From: Egicoccus sp. AB-alg2
Lineage (GTDB): Bacteria; Actinomycetota; Nitriliruptoria; Nitriliruptorales; Nitriliruptoraceae
Direction of reading: 5' to 3'
Assembly: GCF_041821065.1 (NCBI RefSeq)
Contig: NZ_JBGUAX010000003.1
Location: 434,001-498,000, forward strand
DNA: 64,000 nt
Of this stretch, positions 16,346 through 26,100 are shown piece by piece. The position numbers were made by a program, and so were the translations under genes. The notes below the pieces were generated by a model. It saw only the letters and a program-made list of their open reading frames with translations, was not told the origin of the DNA and ran no database searches. The stretch's first letter is position 1. Each line of letters begins with the position of its first letter.

Positions 16346-17313
16346 CGGTCGCCCTCCTGCTCCCGCACGTAGCGGGCGATGTCCACGAGCGTCTGCACCG
16401 ACTTGAGCCCGGCGACGTCGAGGAGGTCGAGCAGCGGCACGCTGAGCTGGATGAGCTCGGCGAGGTAGGTCGCCCGCAGGCGGGTCTGCTCGATGTGCGG
16501 GCAGGTCGAGGGGATGACCGCCTGAGCCACGACCCGGTTGACCACGTCCTTGCGGTCCTCGGTGCGGCCGATCACCAGGTCATTGGGGCGAAGCCCGGTG
16601 AGCCCCTCTCTCACCAGCCCGACATACCGGGCGCGGACCGGAACGACGCGTGGACGCCGACCCGACACCTGCACGTCCAGCTCATCGACGCTCACGTCGA
16701 CGACGTGGCTGCGGCGCAACGGCTTGATGTCGGTCGAGTCGAGTCCAGCCCCGAGGCCGAGCCCGACGACGGCGCACATGCTCTGTCGCCGCACAGCGGT
16801 GTTCTGGTTCCGTGCCACGCGGACGATCGTGGCGACCTCGTCGGCGAGGTACGGCGGCTTCACCCGCGGACGCGCGATGGGCTGAGGCCGCGGGATGCCG
16901 TCGTATGCAGGGTTGACCTGCTTGGCGATCTCGAGCAGGTCGCTGCGGAGGTCGGCGCGGGATGCGTCGCTCAGGTGCGCGCACCTCGGCGAGGTGATGA
17001 ACGCACCGATCCGACCGACGGTCAGCAGCAGTTCCGGCTCGAGCGGCAGACCGTGCTCGTGGCTCCACGCAGTGAGCTGCGCGACGTACTGGCGCTGCTG
17101 GCGGAACTTCTCCGCACCGGTCGTCGTGGTTCGCCGCATGACCTCGATCATGGTCGGTTTGACGATCTGGAAGGTCGTGGGGGTGATGCTGGCCGGGGAG
17201 TAGTCGTCGAGCAGCTGCTGGAGTTCACCGGGCAGCTGCCGTCCCTGCTGGTGGCCGCGGACCTGCTTTGCCATCCGCCGGGCGGCGGCCTTGCTGATCT
17301 TCTTGCTTGTCAC
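16342..17313 (-). CDS. Tyrosine-recombinase-like protein, catalytic residues apparently lost
   Basis: A 323-residue protein. A basic N-terminus (SKAAARRMAKQVRG) is followed by an all-helical region like an integrase arm and core-binding domain. The C-terminal half follows integrase landmarks: GLGLGAGLDSTDIKPLRRSH aligns by eye with the ..GLR..E...L....I box, but the catalytic Arg position is Asp. TRLRATYLAEL aligns with the HxLRHTxAT box, but its His is Thr. VAGLKSVQTLVDIARYV aligns with the LGH...T..Y region, with the His missing. It therefore looks like a DNA-binding relic or a structural partner. GTG 17313 is preferred because AAGGAG lies 6 bases upstream. It is coupled to the DDE gene. 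Confidence 0.6.
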   Translation of the reverse strand: MTSKKISKAAARRMAKQVRGHQQGRQLPGELQQLLDDYSPASITPTTFQIVKPTMIEVMRRTTTTGAEKFRQQRQYVAQLTAWSHEHGLPLEPELLLTVGRIGAFITSPRCAHLSDASRADLRSDLLEIAKQVNPAYDGIPRPQPIARPRVKPPYLADEVATIVRVARNQNTAVRRQSMCAVVGLGLGAGLDSTDIKPLRRSHVVDVSVDELDVQVSGRRPRVVPVRARYVGLVREGLTGLRPNDLVIGRTEDRKDVVNRVVAQAVIPSTCPHIEQTRLRATYLAELIQLSVPLLDLLDVAGLKSVQTLVDIARYVREQEGDR

Positions 17314-17457
17314 GTCCATCTCCTTCGTGGTGGACGCGACGGACCGTGAGGACGCGGTCGGCGCGGGCATTCGCCCCGATGAGGGCAGGCGCCGGTGCGC
17401 GGTGGATGCGCAGCGCCCCCGCCGGGGGGCGGGGGCGCAAGGGGGGAAGGAGAAAGG

Positions 17458-18234
17458 TCAGAAGCTGCGGAGCGCATCGCGGCTCGCGTTGCCGTCAGCG
17501 GGCAGGTGGTCGCGCAGGCCGTCGATCTCGTCGCTGCGGAGCCCAGCCCGCATGGCCTCGAGAAGCGAGGTGCTCTGCACCACGGTGAACGCCCACGCTC
17601 GCCGCAACTGGGTGGCGTCCAGCGGTGGCAGCCGGTGTTCGCGCATCCACCGCTTGGCCTCCGACCAGGCCGCAGGGTCCAGACCGTGGTCGAAGGCATC
17701 CGGCGCGACGATGCCCTGCTCGTGCAGGGTGAGCGCTGTGCCGATGGCGTCCGCCAGATGGCGTGGCGCGTGTTCCGCGGCTGCACGGACTGCGGAAAAC
17801 TCGATGTCGCCGTAGGGCGCCGCCGTCCGGGGACCGGACCGATCAGTGCGGTTGATGCGTCGTGACCCGTCCTCGCCGGCGAGGGTCCGTTGCAGGCGGT
17901 GGAGGGCCGCGAGGTGGTTGCGCAGGCTGTTGTCCGATCTGCCTTCCTGGCGCCAGGCGACGGCGAACCGTTCGACCCACGGGCCGGTCAGCACGTCCAC
18001 CAGCCGGAGGTCTGCGACCTGTGGCGCTGCCCACGCGAGCAGAGCGACGGCGGAGCCGAGCAATGCGCGGACGTCGGCCTCGTCGGCCGGTGGAGCGGCA
18101 GCGACAAGCTCGATGACCTCGGCGCGACGGGCGGTCCACTGTGGTTCGGTGAGGGTGCGCGGCCGGTAGGAGGTGAGCACCTGGCTGACCGCGGTCGGAA
18201 GCGGAAGGGGGGCGGGGGCGTGTGAGGTGTCCAT
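17458..18234 (-). CDS. Second tyrosine-recombinase-like protein of the transposon module
   Basis: A 258-residue protein. Residues about 90-150 resemble the SAM-like core-binding domain of integrases (WVERFAVAWRQEGRSDNSLR, then HLAALHRLQ). The C-terminus has TQLRRAWAFTVVQSTSLLEA, which resembles the HxLRRTFAT box with His replaced, then GLRSDEIDGLRDHLP; the protein ends in Phe where a nucleophilic Tyr would be expected nearby. It is the first gene of the module, 144 bases before the next one. The start ATG 18234 is tentative because no strong SD is present. A DNA-targeting role for the transposase is an inference. Confidence 0.5.
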   Translation of the reverse strand: MDTSHAPAPLPLPTAVSQVLTSYRPRTLTEPQWTARRAEVIELVAAAPPADEADVRALLGSAVALLAWAAPQVADLRLVDVLTGPWVERFAVAWRQEGRSDNSLRNHLAALHRLQRTLAGEDGSRRINRTDRSGPRTAAPYGDIEFSAVRAAAEHAPRHLADAIGTALTLHEQGIVAPDAFDHGLDPAAWSEAKRWMREHRLPPLDATQLRRAWAFTVVQSTSLLEAMRAGLRSDEIDGLRDHLPADGNASRDALRSF

Positions 18235-18351
18235 GCATCCCACCGTCCGTGGGCCACCGGTGCGTGCAACCGCCTCCGCCGCGGTGAACGGCAGCGGTAG
18301 CGGCCAGCTCGCGCTGCGACCGGCTCCGGGTTGTGAGGCGGCACCAGTGCT

Positions 18352-18398
18352 GCGTCGGTGACGGCCGCGAAGGGCGCGTCGGTGGCGGCTGCGAGGGG
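18352..18398 (+). repeat. Imperfect 23-bp direct repeat (two units, 24-bp period)
   Basis: Two adjacent units begin GCGTCGGTG and match at 20 of 23 positions. They lie between the divergent starts of the transposon module (18234) and the unknown gene at 18453, where they could be transposase binding sites or an operator. Confidence 0.4.
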
Positions 18399-18452
18399 TG
18401 AGCCGGCCGTCACCGTCCGGGTCGTTCCACCCCACGACCCGAAGGAGATGGC

Positions 18453-18983
18453 ATGTTCGACGTCAACAACGCGCCCGTCACCCGCAGCGAGCTCGAGCGC
18501 TTCGCCCACCTGGTCGCCACCTCGGTCGACCATCTCGGCATCGCCCCCGGCGAGCACGACATGGCCGTCGCCGTGGCTGACGGCGCTGATGCGCTCCTGC
18601 TCCCAGGTGGGCCCGCGACACGCGATGCGGTCATGGCCGAGCTCGACCAGCTCCTGGCGGCCCCACGCAGGATGGCGGCGATGGTCTCGCTGCTCGGCTG
18701 GTCCCCGGACGCGACGCCGACGCGCCCCTCGTGGGCCCTCGTGGCGGTCGGACGAGGCGGTCTGCCGGCGGTCCTGTGTGTCCGCCGCCTCCACGAGGAC
18801 GACCACTGGACGCTGGTCGACATCCGAGACGCACCCTGGGCAGTGCTCTCAAGCGCCAGCGGCTTGCGGGCCGCCATCGAGGAGGGCCGCCCGCTGCGGC
18901 TCAAGGTCGCCCGTTCGCCTGAGCTGCTGCAGCGTCCTGATGAGCAGCCGGAGCCGCCACTCGACGAACGCGGCGAACTCTAA
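18453..18983 (+). CDS. Hypothetical protein
   Basis: A 176-residue protein from ATG 18453 with GAAGGAG at good spacing. The N-terminal half has a helix (ELERFAHLVATSVDHLG) and a segment AVADGADALLLPGGPATRDA. A central beta-rich part (WALVAVGRGGLPAVLCVRRL, then WTLVDIRDAPWAVLSS) follows, and the tail is acidic. No signal peptide or membrane helix is visible. I do not recognise the family. It is divergent from the transposon module and 159 bases upstream of hsdM on the same strand, so it could be the first gene of the restriction operon or an unrelated island gene. Confidence 0.6.
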   Translation: MFDVNNAPVTRSELERFAHLVATSVDHLGIAPGEHDMAVAVADGADALLLPGGPATRDAVMAELDQLLAAPRRMAAMVSLLGWSPDATPTRPSWALVAVGRGGLPAVLCVRRLHEDDHWTLVDIRDAPWAVLSSASGLRAAIEEGRPLRLKVARSPELLQRPDEQPEPPLDERGEL

Positions 18984-19142
18984 CCCCGCGGTCACGGTCG
19001 GGGTTGCCCGCAGCAGTGCGAGTCGCGACCATCCCGCTCATCACCCCCGGGCTGCCCGGCAGACAACGCTTACAGTGGCGGTCCCTGCCGGCGCGGCCCG
19101 CGGCGGGCGGGGCGAGAGCGCGAACGGACGCGAGGAGCGGTA

Positions 19143-21179
19143 GTGGCGGCGTACACCCATGGGGAAGCGGTCGGGTTGATCTGGTCGATCGCGGACCTGC
19201 TTCGGGGCACCTACAAGGCCCATGACTACGGCGACGTCATCCTGCCGCTGGTCGTGCTCCGACGTCTCGACCAGGCCCTGCTCGACACCAAGCCGGCGGT
19301 CTTGGAGCGCGATGCGAAGCTGGCCGACCGTGGCATCGAGAACCGCGAACCGGTGCTCCGATCAGTCTCCGGCCGGTCGTACTACAACACCTCGCCGCTG
19401 ACCTTCGACCGGCTGCTCGACGACGAGGACAACGTCCCGGCCAACTTGCGCGCCTACATCGAGGCGTTCTCACCCAACGCCCGCGACGTGATCGAGAAGT
19501 TCGGGTTCGACACCCAGATCGACAAGCTGCACGGTGCCAACCTGCTCTACCCGATTCTCGCGCGCTTCGTCGACGTCGACCTCCACCCCGACCGCGTCTC
19601 CAACCTCGACATGGGCTACCTGTTCGAGGAGCTCATCCGCCGGTTCGCAGAGCAGTCCAACGAGACCGCAGGTGAACACTTCACCCCGCGCGAGGTCATC
19701 GCCCTGTGCGTCGAGCTCCTCGCGGCGGCCGACTGGGACCGGCTCTCGCAGCCGGGTGCGATCGTCACCATGCTGGACTGCTGCGCTGGCACCGGCGGGA
19801 TGGCGTCAGTGTTCGAAGAGCACCTGCGCGCGCGCAACAGCCGGGCCCGGCTGATCCCGCACCTGCAGGAGATCAACGACGAGTCGTACGCCATCTGCAA
19901 GGCGGACCTGCTCATCAAGGGGCAGGACGCCGACAACGTCGCGTTCGGCAACAGTCTCACCGAGGACGCCTTCCCGAACCGAAGCGTGATGTACGCCCTG
20001 ACGAACCCACCTTTCGGGGTCGACTGGAAGGGCTACGCAGGGCCGATCGAGCGAGAACACGCCGAACTCGGCCACGACGGCCGGTTCGGCCCGGGTCTGC
20101 CCGCGAAGGGCGACGGGCAGCTGCTGTTCCTGCTGCACCTCCTGTCCAAGCTCAAGCCCTACGACCACGCCACCGGGACCGGCGGGGGTCGGCTTGCCAT
20201 CATCATGAATGGCTCGCCCCTGTTCTCCGGCGCCCCCGGCGGCGGTGAGTCGGAGGTTCGCCGCTACCTGATAGAGAACGACCTGCTCGAGACCATCGTC
20301 GCGCTGCCCGACCAGCTGTTCTACAACACCGGCATCTCGACCTACATCTGGGTCATCACCAACCGCAAGGCACCCGAACGCGCGGGGCATGTCCAGCTCA
20401 TCGACGCCCGCCAGCAGTTCCGCAGGATGCGCAAGAGCCTCGGCGCCAAGCGCAACGAACTCGCCGACGAGCACATCGAGCGCATCGTCGACCTCTACCA
20501 CGGCCTCGACGCCGACGGTGAGCAGGCCAAGCTCGTCCCCAACCACCGCTTCGGGTTCCGCCGCGTCACCATCGAACGACCTCTACGGGCCCGCTACGAG
20601 GGCGGCGCCGCAGCCGTCGATCGGCTCCGCACCTCACCCGACTGGAACGCGGCCCAGGTCCGCAAGTCCGATGCCGACCGCGCCGAGGACATCCTGGCCG
20701 GCATCGAGCAGGTCGTCGCTGACCTGCCGACTGACGAGCTGACCACGGCAGAGGCCGTTACCCGCGTCAAGGAGACCGACGGCTACACGGCGCTGTTGAA
20801 GAAGGCCAAGGACGCCATCGCTGCCGCGCTCACCGTCCCCGACCCCGACGCCGAACCACTCGTTGACGCCAAGGGCCATCCGCAGCCCGATCCTGACCTG
20901 CGCGGACAGGAGACCGTCCCGCTGCCCGACACCTATCAGCCCAACGACGACACCACCGACGTGCTCACCGACGGTGTCGAAGACCACCTCAAGACCGAGG
21001 TCCTCCCACACGCCCCCGACGCCTGGGTCGACCACACCAAGACCAAGCTCGGCTACGAGATCCCCTTCACCCGCATCTTCTACCGCTACCAACCGCCTCG
21101 CCCCCTCGCCGAAATCGACGCAGACATCAAGCAGGTCGAAGCCGAGATCCTCCAGCTCCTCGCCGAGGTCACGGAGTGA
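19143..21179 (+). CDS. hsdM: Type I restriction-modification methyltransferase subunit HsdM
   Basis: A 678-residue N6-adenine methyltransferase subunit of a type I system. An N-terminal helical HsdM_N domain (WSIADLLRGTYKAHDYGDVI) is followed by AGEHFTPREVIALCVELL, SAM motif I DCCAGTGG (212-219) and the catalytic NPPF at 288-291 (ALTNPPFGVDW). A long C-terminal helical part contacts HsdS and the DNA. The start is GTG 19143 with GAGGAG upstream. The stop overlaps the hsdS start (GTGA). It methylates the recognition sequence set by HsdS, which protects host DNA; with HsdR it forms the restricting complex. Confidence 0.93.
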   Translation: MAAYTHGEAVGLIWSIADLLRGTYKAHDYGDVILPLVVLRRLDQALLDTKPAVLERDAKLADRGIENREPVLRSVSGRSYYNTSPLTFDRLLDDEDNVPANLRAYIEAFSPNARDVIEKFGFDTQIDKLHGANLLYPILARFVDVDLHPDRVSNLDMGYLFEELIRRFAEQSNETAGEHFTPREVIALCVELLAAADWDRLSQPGAIVTMLDCCAGTGGMASVFEEHLRARNSRARLIPHLQEINDESYAICKADLLIKGQDADNVAFGNSLTEDAFPNRSVMYALTNPPFGVDWKGYAGPIEREHAELGHDGRFGPGLPAKGDGQLLFLLHLLSKLKPYDHATGTGGGRLAIIMNGSPLFSGAPGGGESEVRRYLIENDLLETIVALPDQLFYNTGISTYIWVITNRKAPERAGHVQLIDARQQFRRMRKSLGAKRNELADEHIERIVDLYHGLDADGEQAKLVPNHRFGFRRVTIERPLRARYEGGAAAVDRLRTSPDWNAAQVRKSDADRAEDILAGIEQVVADLPTDELTTAEAVTRVKETDGYTALLKKAKDAIAAALTVPDPDAEPLVDAKGHPQPDPDLRGQETVPLPDTYQPNDDTTDVLTDGVEDHLKTEVLPHAPDAWVDHTKTKLGYEIPFTRIFYRYQPPRPLAEIDADIKQVEAEILQLLAEVTE

Positions 21180-22333
21180 CCCGGCTGGCGAGCACACGAC
21201 GTCTTTGGACTGTCGCGCGCATCTTCAGCGGGCAGCAGACGAAGGTCGAAGGTGGGACGTACGAACTTTATGGGGCAAACGGAGTCATCGGCTGCACGGA
21301 CCAGCTCCAGCGGGGCTCTGTCGTGCTCGTGGGCCGCGTCGGGAGCGTGGGCAGGGTCACAGTGCCCGTTGGCCAGTTTGGTGTCAGCGACAATGCGCTC
21401 GTCTGCGCGATTGACACCGCCCAACTCGACCGACGATGGGTGGCGTACTGGCTGTCAACCCTCGATTGGGGCCCTCAGCTGACTGGCACAGCGCAGCCGC
21501 TGTTGACTGGCCGGCTTTTGGCGGAGCAATGCCTGCCGTCGACGGAACTGGCCGAGCAGGTGCGCATCGCGGACTACCTCGACACCGAGACCGCCCGAAT
21601 CGATCGCGTCATGCGAGCCAACGAACGCATGCGTCAACTTGCATCTGAACGATTTGCGGCATGGCAGGCATCGGTCGTGGCGCCCTGGGTGGATCCGATC
21701 GAGACCCTCGACACAACCTCGCACGCTGCGGCCAAGGCTCCAGCAGGATGGGCAGTGACCCGCTTGGCCTCGGTGGGTGACGCTGCGACTGGCAAGGTCA
21801 CGGTCGAACAGCTCGCGGAGCTTTCTGAGGTCACACATTGGACCATCGAGGAGTTGGCTCAGTCGGGAAAGCCCCGACTGCAGCCAGGGGCCGACATCGC
21901 GAGCGACAAGCTCGTCGTGGAGGGCGGTGAGCTACTGGTATCGCGGCTCAACCCCCGACGAGGTCATGTGTTCCGAACCTTCACAAGCTCTCAGCGCTCG
22001 GTTGCCTCGACGGAGTTCTTCATCCTAAAGCCGCGACGGCTACCTCTTGCCTGGGTCTGGCACAGCATGCGGTCAGTACCGGTTCGGGCATACCTCGATG
22101 CCAACGTCCGATCGGCGACGCGGAGCCAGCAGCGAGTCGAGATGGCCTACATCGCCCGAACGCCAGTACTCGTCCCTCCCCGACCAGAACTCGACGCGCG
22201 ATGCAGGGAGCTCGAAGCCGAACTGCAGAGCTTCGAGCGGCTGCTCGCGGTCTCTGAAGCGCAGGACCGGCTGTTGATGGAACGACAGCAGGCGCTGATC
22301 ACGGCAGCGGTGACGGGCGAGCTGGAGGTGTGA
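21176..22333 (+). CDS. hsdS: Type I restriction-modification specificity subunit HsdS
   Basis: A 385-residue DNA-recognition subunit. Two target-recognition domains (about 1-110 and 185-320) alternate with helical conserved regions (EQVRIADYLDTETARIDRVM and the C-terminal ARCRELEAELQSFERLL type helix), the usual two-half-site design. The sequence is visibly less GC-biased at third positions than the flanking hsdM and hsdR genes, as expected for a recognition module exchanged by recombination. GTG 21176 overlaps the hsdM stop by 4 bases. The first recognition domain seems to start very early, so the extreme N-terminus may be short. The target sequence cannot be predicted. Confidence 0.88.
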   Translation: MTRLASTRRLWTVARIFSGQQTKVEGGTYELYGANGVIGCTDQLQRGSVVLVGRVGSVGRVTVPVGQFGVSDNALVCAIDTAQLDRRWVAYWLSTLDWGPQLTGTAQPLLTGRLLAEQCLPSTELAEQVRIADYLDTETARIDRVMRANERMRQLASERFAAWQASVVAPWVDPIETLDTTSHAAAKAPAGWAVTRLASVGDAATGKVTVEQLAELSEVTHWTIEELAQSGKPRLQPGADIASDKLVVEGGELLVSRLNPRRGHVFRTFTSSQRSVASTEFFILKPRRLPLAWVWHSMRSVPVRAYLDANVRSATRSQQRVEMAYIARTPVLVPPRPELDARCRELEAELQSFERLLAVSEAQDRLLMERQQALITAAVTGELEV

Positions 22334-22334
22334 C

Positions 22335-23176
22335 GTGGCGGTGACGGGAGATGCCCTGCCCGTGATGGCTCTGCTCGCGTCGGAGCCTGGGTTGCCGGTC
22401 GTGGTGTTCGACTCGAACGCGGCGCTGCGGATGACGGTCGTCGACCGGCAGTCGGTGTACGGGCTCGACGAGTCGTGGGACGCGCCGGGTGTGTACCTGC
22501 TCGACCCGGTGGCGCTGGACGGCGCCTACGGGGTCTACGTGGGCAAGGCGCCGGCAGGGCTCCGTACCTGCCTGAGGCAGCCTCTGAAGGGCAAGGTCCA
22601 TTGGGCGCGGGCGCTACTGGTGGTGCGTGACACGACCACGGGTGGCATTCGGCTCAGGTTGGCTGGCTTGAGGGGCGGCTGTACGACCTTCTGGATGGGG
22701 CGTCGCTCGCTGAGCCGTCGAATGGGAACCGGCCGCAGGACGAGACACTGCCGGCCTACGCCCGAATCGCGCTGGAGGCGGCGGTGACGCCCATCTCGGC
22801 GGTGATGCGTCTGCTGGGGTGTTCGCCGTATGCCTTCGATGAGGGCGCGCCGTCGGAGTCGCCGGTGCGGTCAGCGCCCCGGCAGTACAACGTCACGGTC
22901 GCTGACCTCATCGCCGCCCTCGCCGTAGACGAGCGTGTGAGCTCTACGCAGGCGTCAGCACAGGCCACCGCGGTTGTCAGCAGTGACGGCGGCCTCACCA
23001 TCGACGGGCGGGGGTTCGCCACGCCGTCAGCTACCAGATCGCACGTCCGCGGCGGCAAGGCCACCAACGGGTGGGCGTTCTGGGCGGTCGAGCGGGACGG
23101 GACGACGGTGCCGCTCGCGACCGTCAGAGCGCGCTACCTGCGCCGGACGCAACCACAGAAAGTCGAGGGGCCGTGA
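22335..23176 (+). pseudogene. GIY-YIG nuclease-like / DUF4357 gene with a frameshift
   Basis: The frame from GTG 22335 encodes an N-terminus with GIY-YIG features (GVYLLDPVALDGAYGVYVGK, then LRTCLRQPLKGKVHW). After DTTTG at about 22643 the coding sense moves to another frame: HSAQVGWLEGRLYDLLDGAS, then PAYARIALEAAVTPIS, on to a C-terminal DUF4357-like module (RGGKATNGWAFWAVE) ending at 23176. One missing base near 22643-22645 explains the break. An intact version would read ...TGWHSAQVGWLE. It lies between hsdS and hsdR and abuts both. It may be a pseudogene, a sequencing error or a case of recoding. Nuclease activity is unproven. Confidence 0.75.
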
Positions 23177-26100
23177 TGTCGGTACACAACGAGGGGCAGT
23201 TCCAGCGCGACATCGCCGCGGAGATGGTCGCCAACTCCGGCTGGCAGCAGCGGCCGGCGGCCGAGGTCGACCGAGCGACGCGGCTGCTGGTCGACGACCT
23301 GGTCGGCTACCTCGAGGCGACGCAGCCGGCGGCGGTGGAGAAGTTCGCGTCGGTCGCCGGCGCTGGGTGGCAGCAGCAGCTGGCGGACATCGTCGCCAAC
23401 GACCTCGACAAGGAACCCGGTCGGGCACTCGGCCTGCTGCGTGGCGGGAAGAAGGTCCGAGGTGGGGTGCGGTTCTCGTTCTGCCAGTTCAAGCCCGCCA
23501 ACGATCTCAACTTCGATCTGGTCGCCGCCTACCAGGCGAACCGGCTGACGGTCGTGTTGGAGGCGCCGGTCCGTAAGCCCGACGGCACCTGGGGTGAGGT
23601 AGACCTCGCGCTGTACGTCAACGGGATCCCGGTCGCGGACGCGGAGCTGAAGAACTCGCTGACCGGCCAGTCGGTGAAGCAAGCAGTCCGCCAGTACCGC
23701 CACGACCGCGACCCGGGCGACACGCTGCTCGGGTTCCGCTCAGTGGTGCACTTCGCGGTCGACACCGACGCGGTGATGATGGCCACCCGCCTGACGGGTC
23801 CGACGACCAGGTTCCTGCCGTTCAACCGCGGCTCATCACCTGACGGTGCCGGCGGGGCCGGGAACTACAACCCGGGGGATGGGTCGCACAAGACCTCGTA
23901 CCTGTGGCGGCAGGTGTGGCAGCGGGACAACTGGCTGGATCTGCTGCACCGGTTCGTGCACGTCACTCCCGCCGACCCGGCCGACCCGGGCGCGGTGACG
24001 CAGATGATCTTCCCCCGGTTCCACCAGTGGGACGCGGTCCGCAAGCTCGAAGCGCACGCCCGCACCCACGGCACCGGCCAGTCCTACCTCGTCGTCCACT
24101 CGGCAGGGTCGGGCAAGTCCAACACCATCGGCTGGCTCGCCCACCGGCTGACCGGGCTGACCGACCCGGCAGGGACGGCCCGGGTGTTCGACAAGGTGAT
24201 CGTCATCACCGACCGCCGCGTGCTCGATGCGCAGCTGTCGGCCACGGTCGCGCAGTTCGAACACGCCTCGGCGGCCGGCAAGGTCGTGTCGGTCGACTCA
24301 TCGCGCGAACTCGCGGACGCGTTGTCGCGGCCCTCGACCCGCATCGTGGTCTCGACGTTGCAGAAGTTCCCGTTCGCAGCGCAGCTGGAAGCGATCCGAG
24401 ACGCTGGCGGCGGCCGGTACGCGGTGCTGATCGACGAGGCCCACTCGTCACAGTCGGGGGAGTCGGCCAAGCAGCTCAAGGAGGTCCTGCGTCCGGCGGA
24501 CCTCGGCGCTGGCGAGCAGGTCGCGCTCGCGGCTGAGGAATGGGCGGTCTACGACGACGCCGACCCCGTCGCCGAGGCGGTCGCGGCGTCGGCAAAGGCG
24601 CGAGGGCGGCCGGACAACGTGTCGCTGTTCGCGTTCACGGCGACCCCGAAGGGCAAGACGCTGGAGCTGTTCGGCACCCGACACCCAGATGGCAAGCTCC
24701 GCCCGTTCCACCTGTACTCGATGCGCCAGGCCATCGAGGAGGGGTTCATTCTCGACACCCTGCGCAACTACACCACCTACGCCACGTTCTGGAAGGTCAC
24801 CACCGATTCCGGCGCCGAGGTCGAGAAGTCAAAGGCCTCATCGGCGGTCACCAAGTACGCGGTGCTGCACCCGGCGATGATCGCTGAGAAGTCCCAGGTC
24901 ATCGTCGAGCATTACCGGCAGCACGTCCGCCACCGCATCGGCGGGCAGGCCAAGGCGATGGTGGTCACGCGCAGCCGGCTCGCCGCGGTCCGCTACAAGC
25001 AGGCGCTCGACCGCTACATCGCCGAGCAGGGCTATGACCTTGGCGTGGTCGTGGCGTTCTCCGGCAAGGTCCAGGACCCCGATGCACCGGAGGTCGAGCA
25101 CACCGAAGCGTCCATGAACGGCTTCGGCGAGTCCCAGACCGTCCGACGGTTCGACGGCGATGACATGCACCTGATGGTCGTGGCGGAGAAATACCAGACC
25201 GGGTTCGACCAGCCGAAGCTGCACACGATGTACGTCGACAAGAAGCTCGACGGCGTCGCCGCTGTGCAGACCCTGGGCCGGCTCAACCGGTCCCGCGATG
25301 GCAAGGACGACACCTTCGTGCTCGACTTCGTCAACGACCGCGACGGCATCGCCGCCGCGTTCGAGCCGTTCTACGACGGCCCCGTTGGCGTTCCCACGGA
25401 CGACCAGACCCTCTACGAGGTGTGGCAGCGGCTCGAGGACCACCACGTCCTCGACGAGGCCGACCTCGCCACCTTCGCGCAGGCTTGGTTCACCTCCACG
25501 CCCGACGACCGCAGCGCCCACCCGCTCCTGCACGCGGCGCTCGCACCGGCCGAAGCACGGTTCGAGGCGCTCGACGAGGAGCGGCAGGAGACCTTCCGGA
25601 CCGCGCTGGCGCAGTTCACCCGCATGTACGCCTTCCTCGCCCAGGTGCTGCCCTACGCCGACGAGGAGTTCGAGAAGGCCTACCCCTACGCCAAGATGCT
25701 GCTCAAGCGCATCGGCGCACGCGCCGGTACCGCGCTGGACCTCTCCGACGAGCTCGAGCTCACCCACCTCAAGCTCGCCGAACGCGGCACCGAGGACATC
25801 CACCTCGAAGGCGGCGAGCACGACCAGACCGCGTTCACCGGCACCGGGCAAGGCAGCCTGACCGACGAGGAACTCGCCCTGCTGTCGGAGGTCGTCGACG
25901 CGATCAACGACCGGTTCGGCGCCGAGGTCACTGACGACGACAAGATCTTCTACCAAGCCGTCGGTGAGCGGATGTCGGCCAACCCCGAGCTCCAGCAGCA
26001 GGCCGCCGTCAACGACGAGGCGACCTTCCAGTACGCGTTCAACGACGCGTTCATGGAAGCCGTCATCGACGCCATGGAACACAACACCGACCTCGGCAAG

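Noticed and set aside
14580-18452. Terminal inverted repeats of the transposase module
   Set aside because: Visual comparison of both flanks gave only short GC-rich matches; element ends remain undefined.
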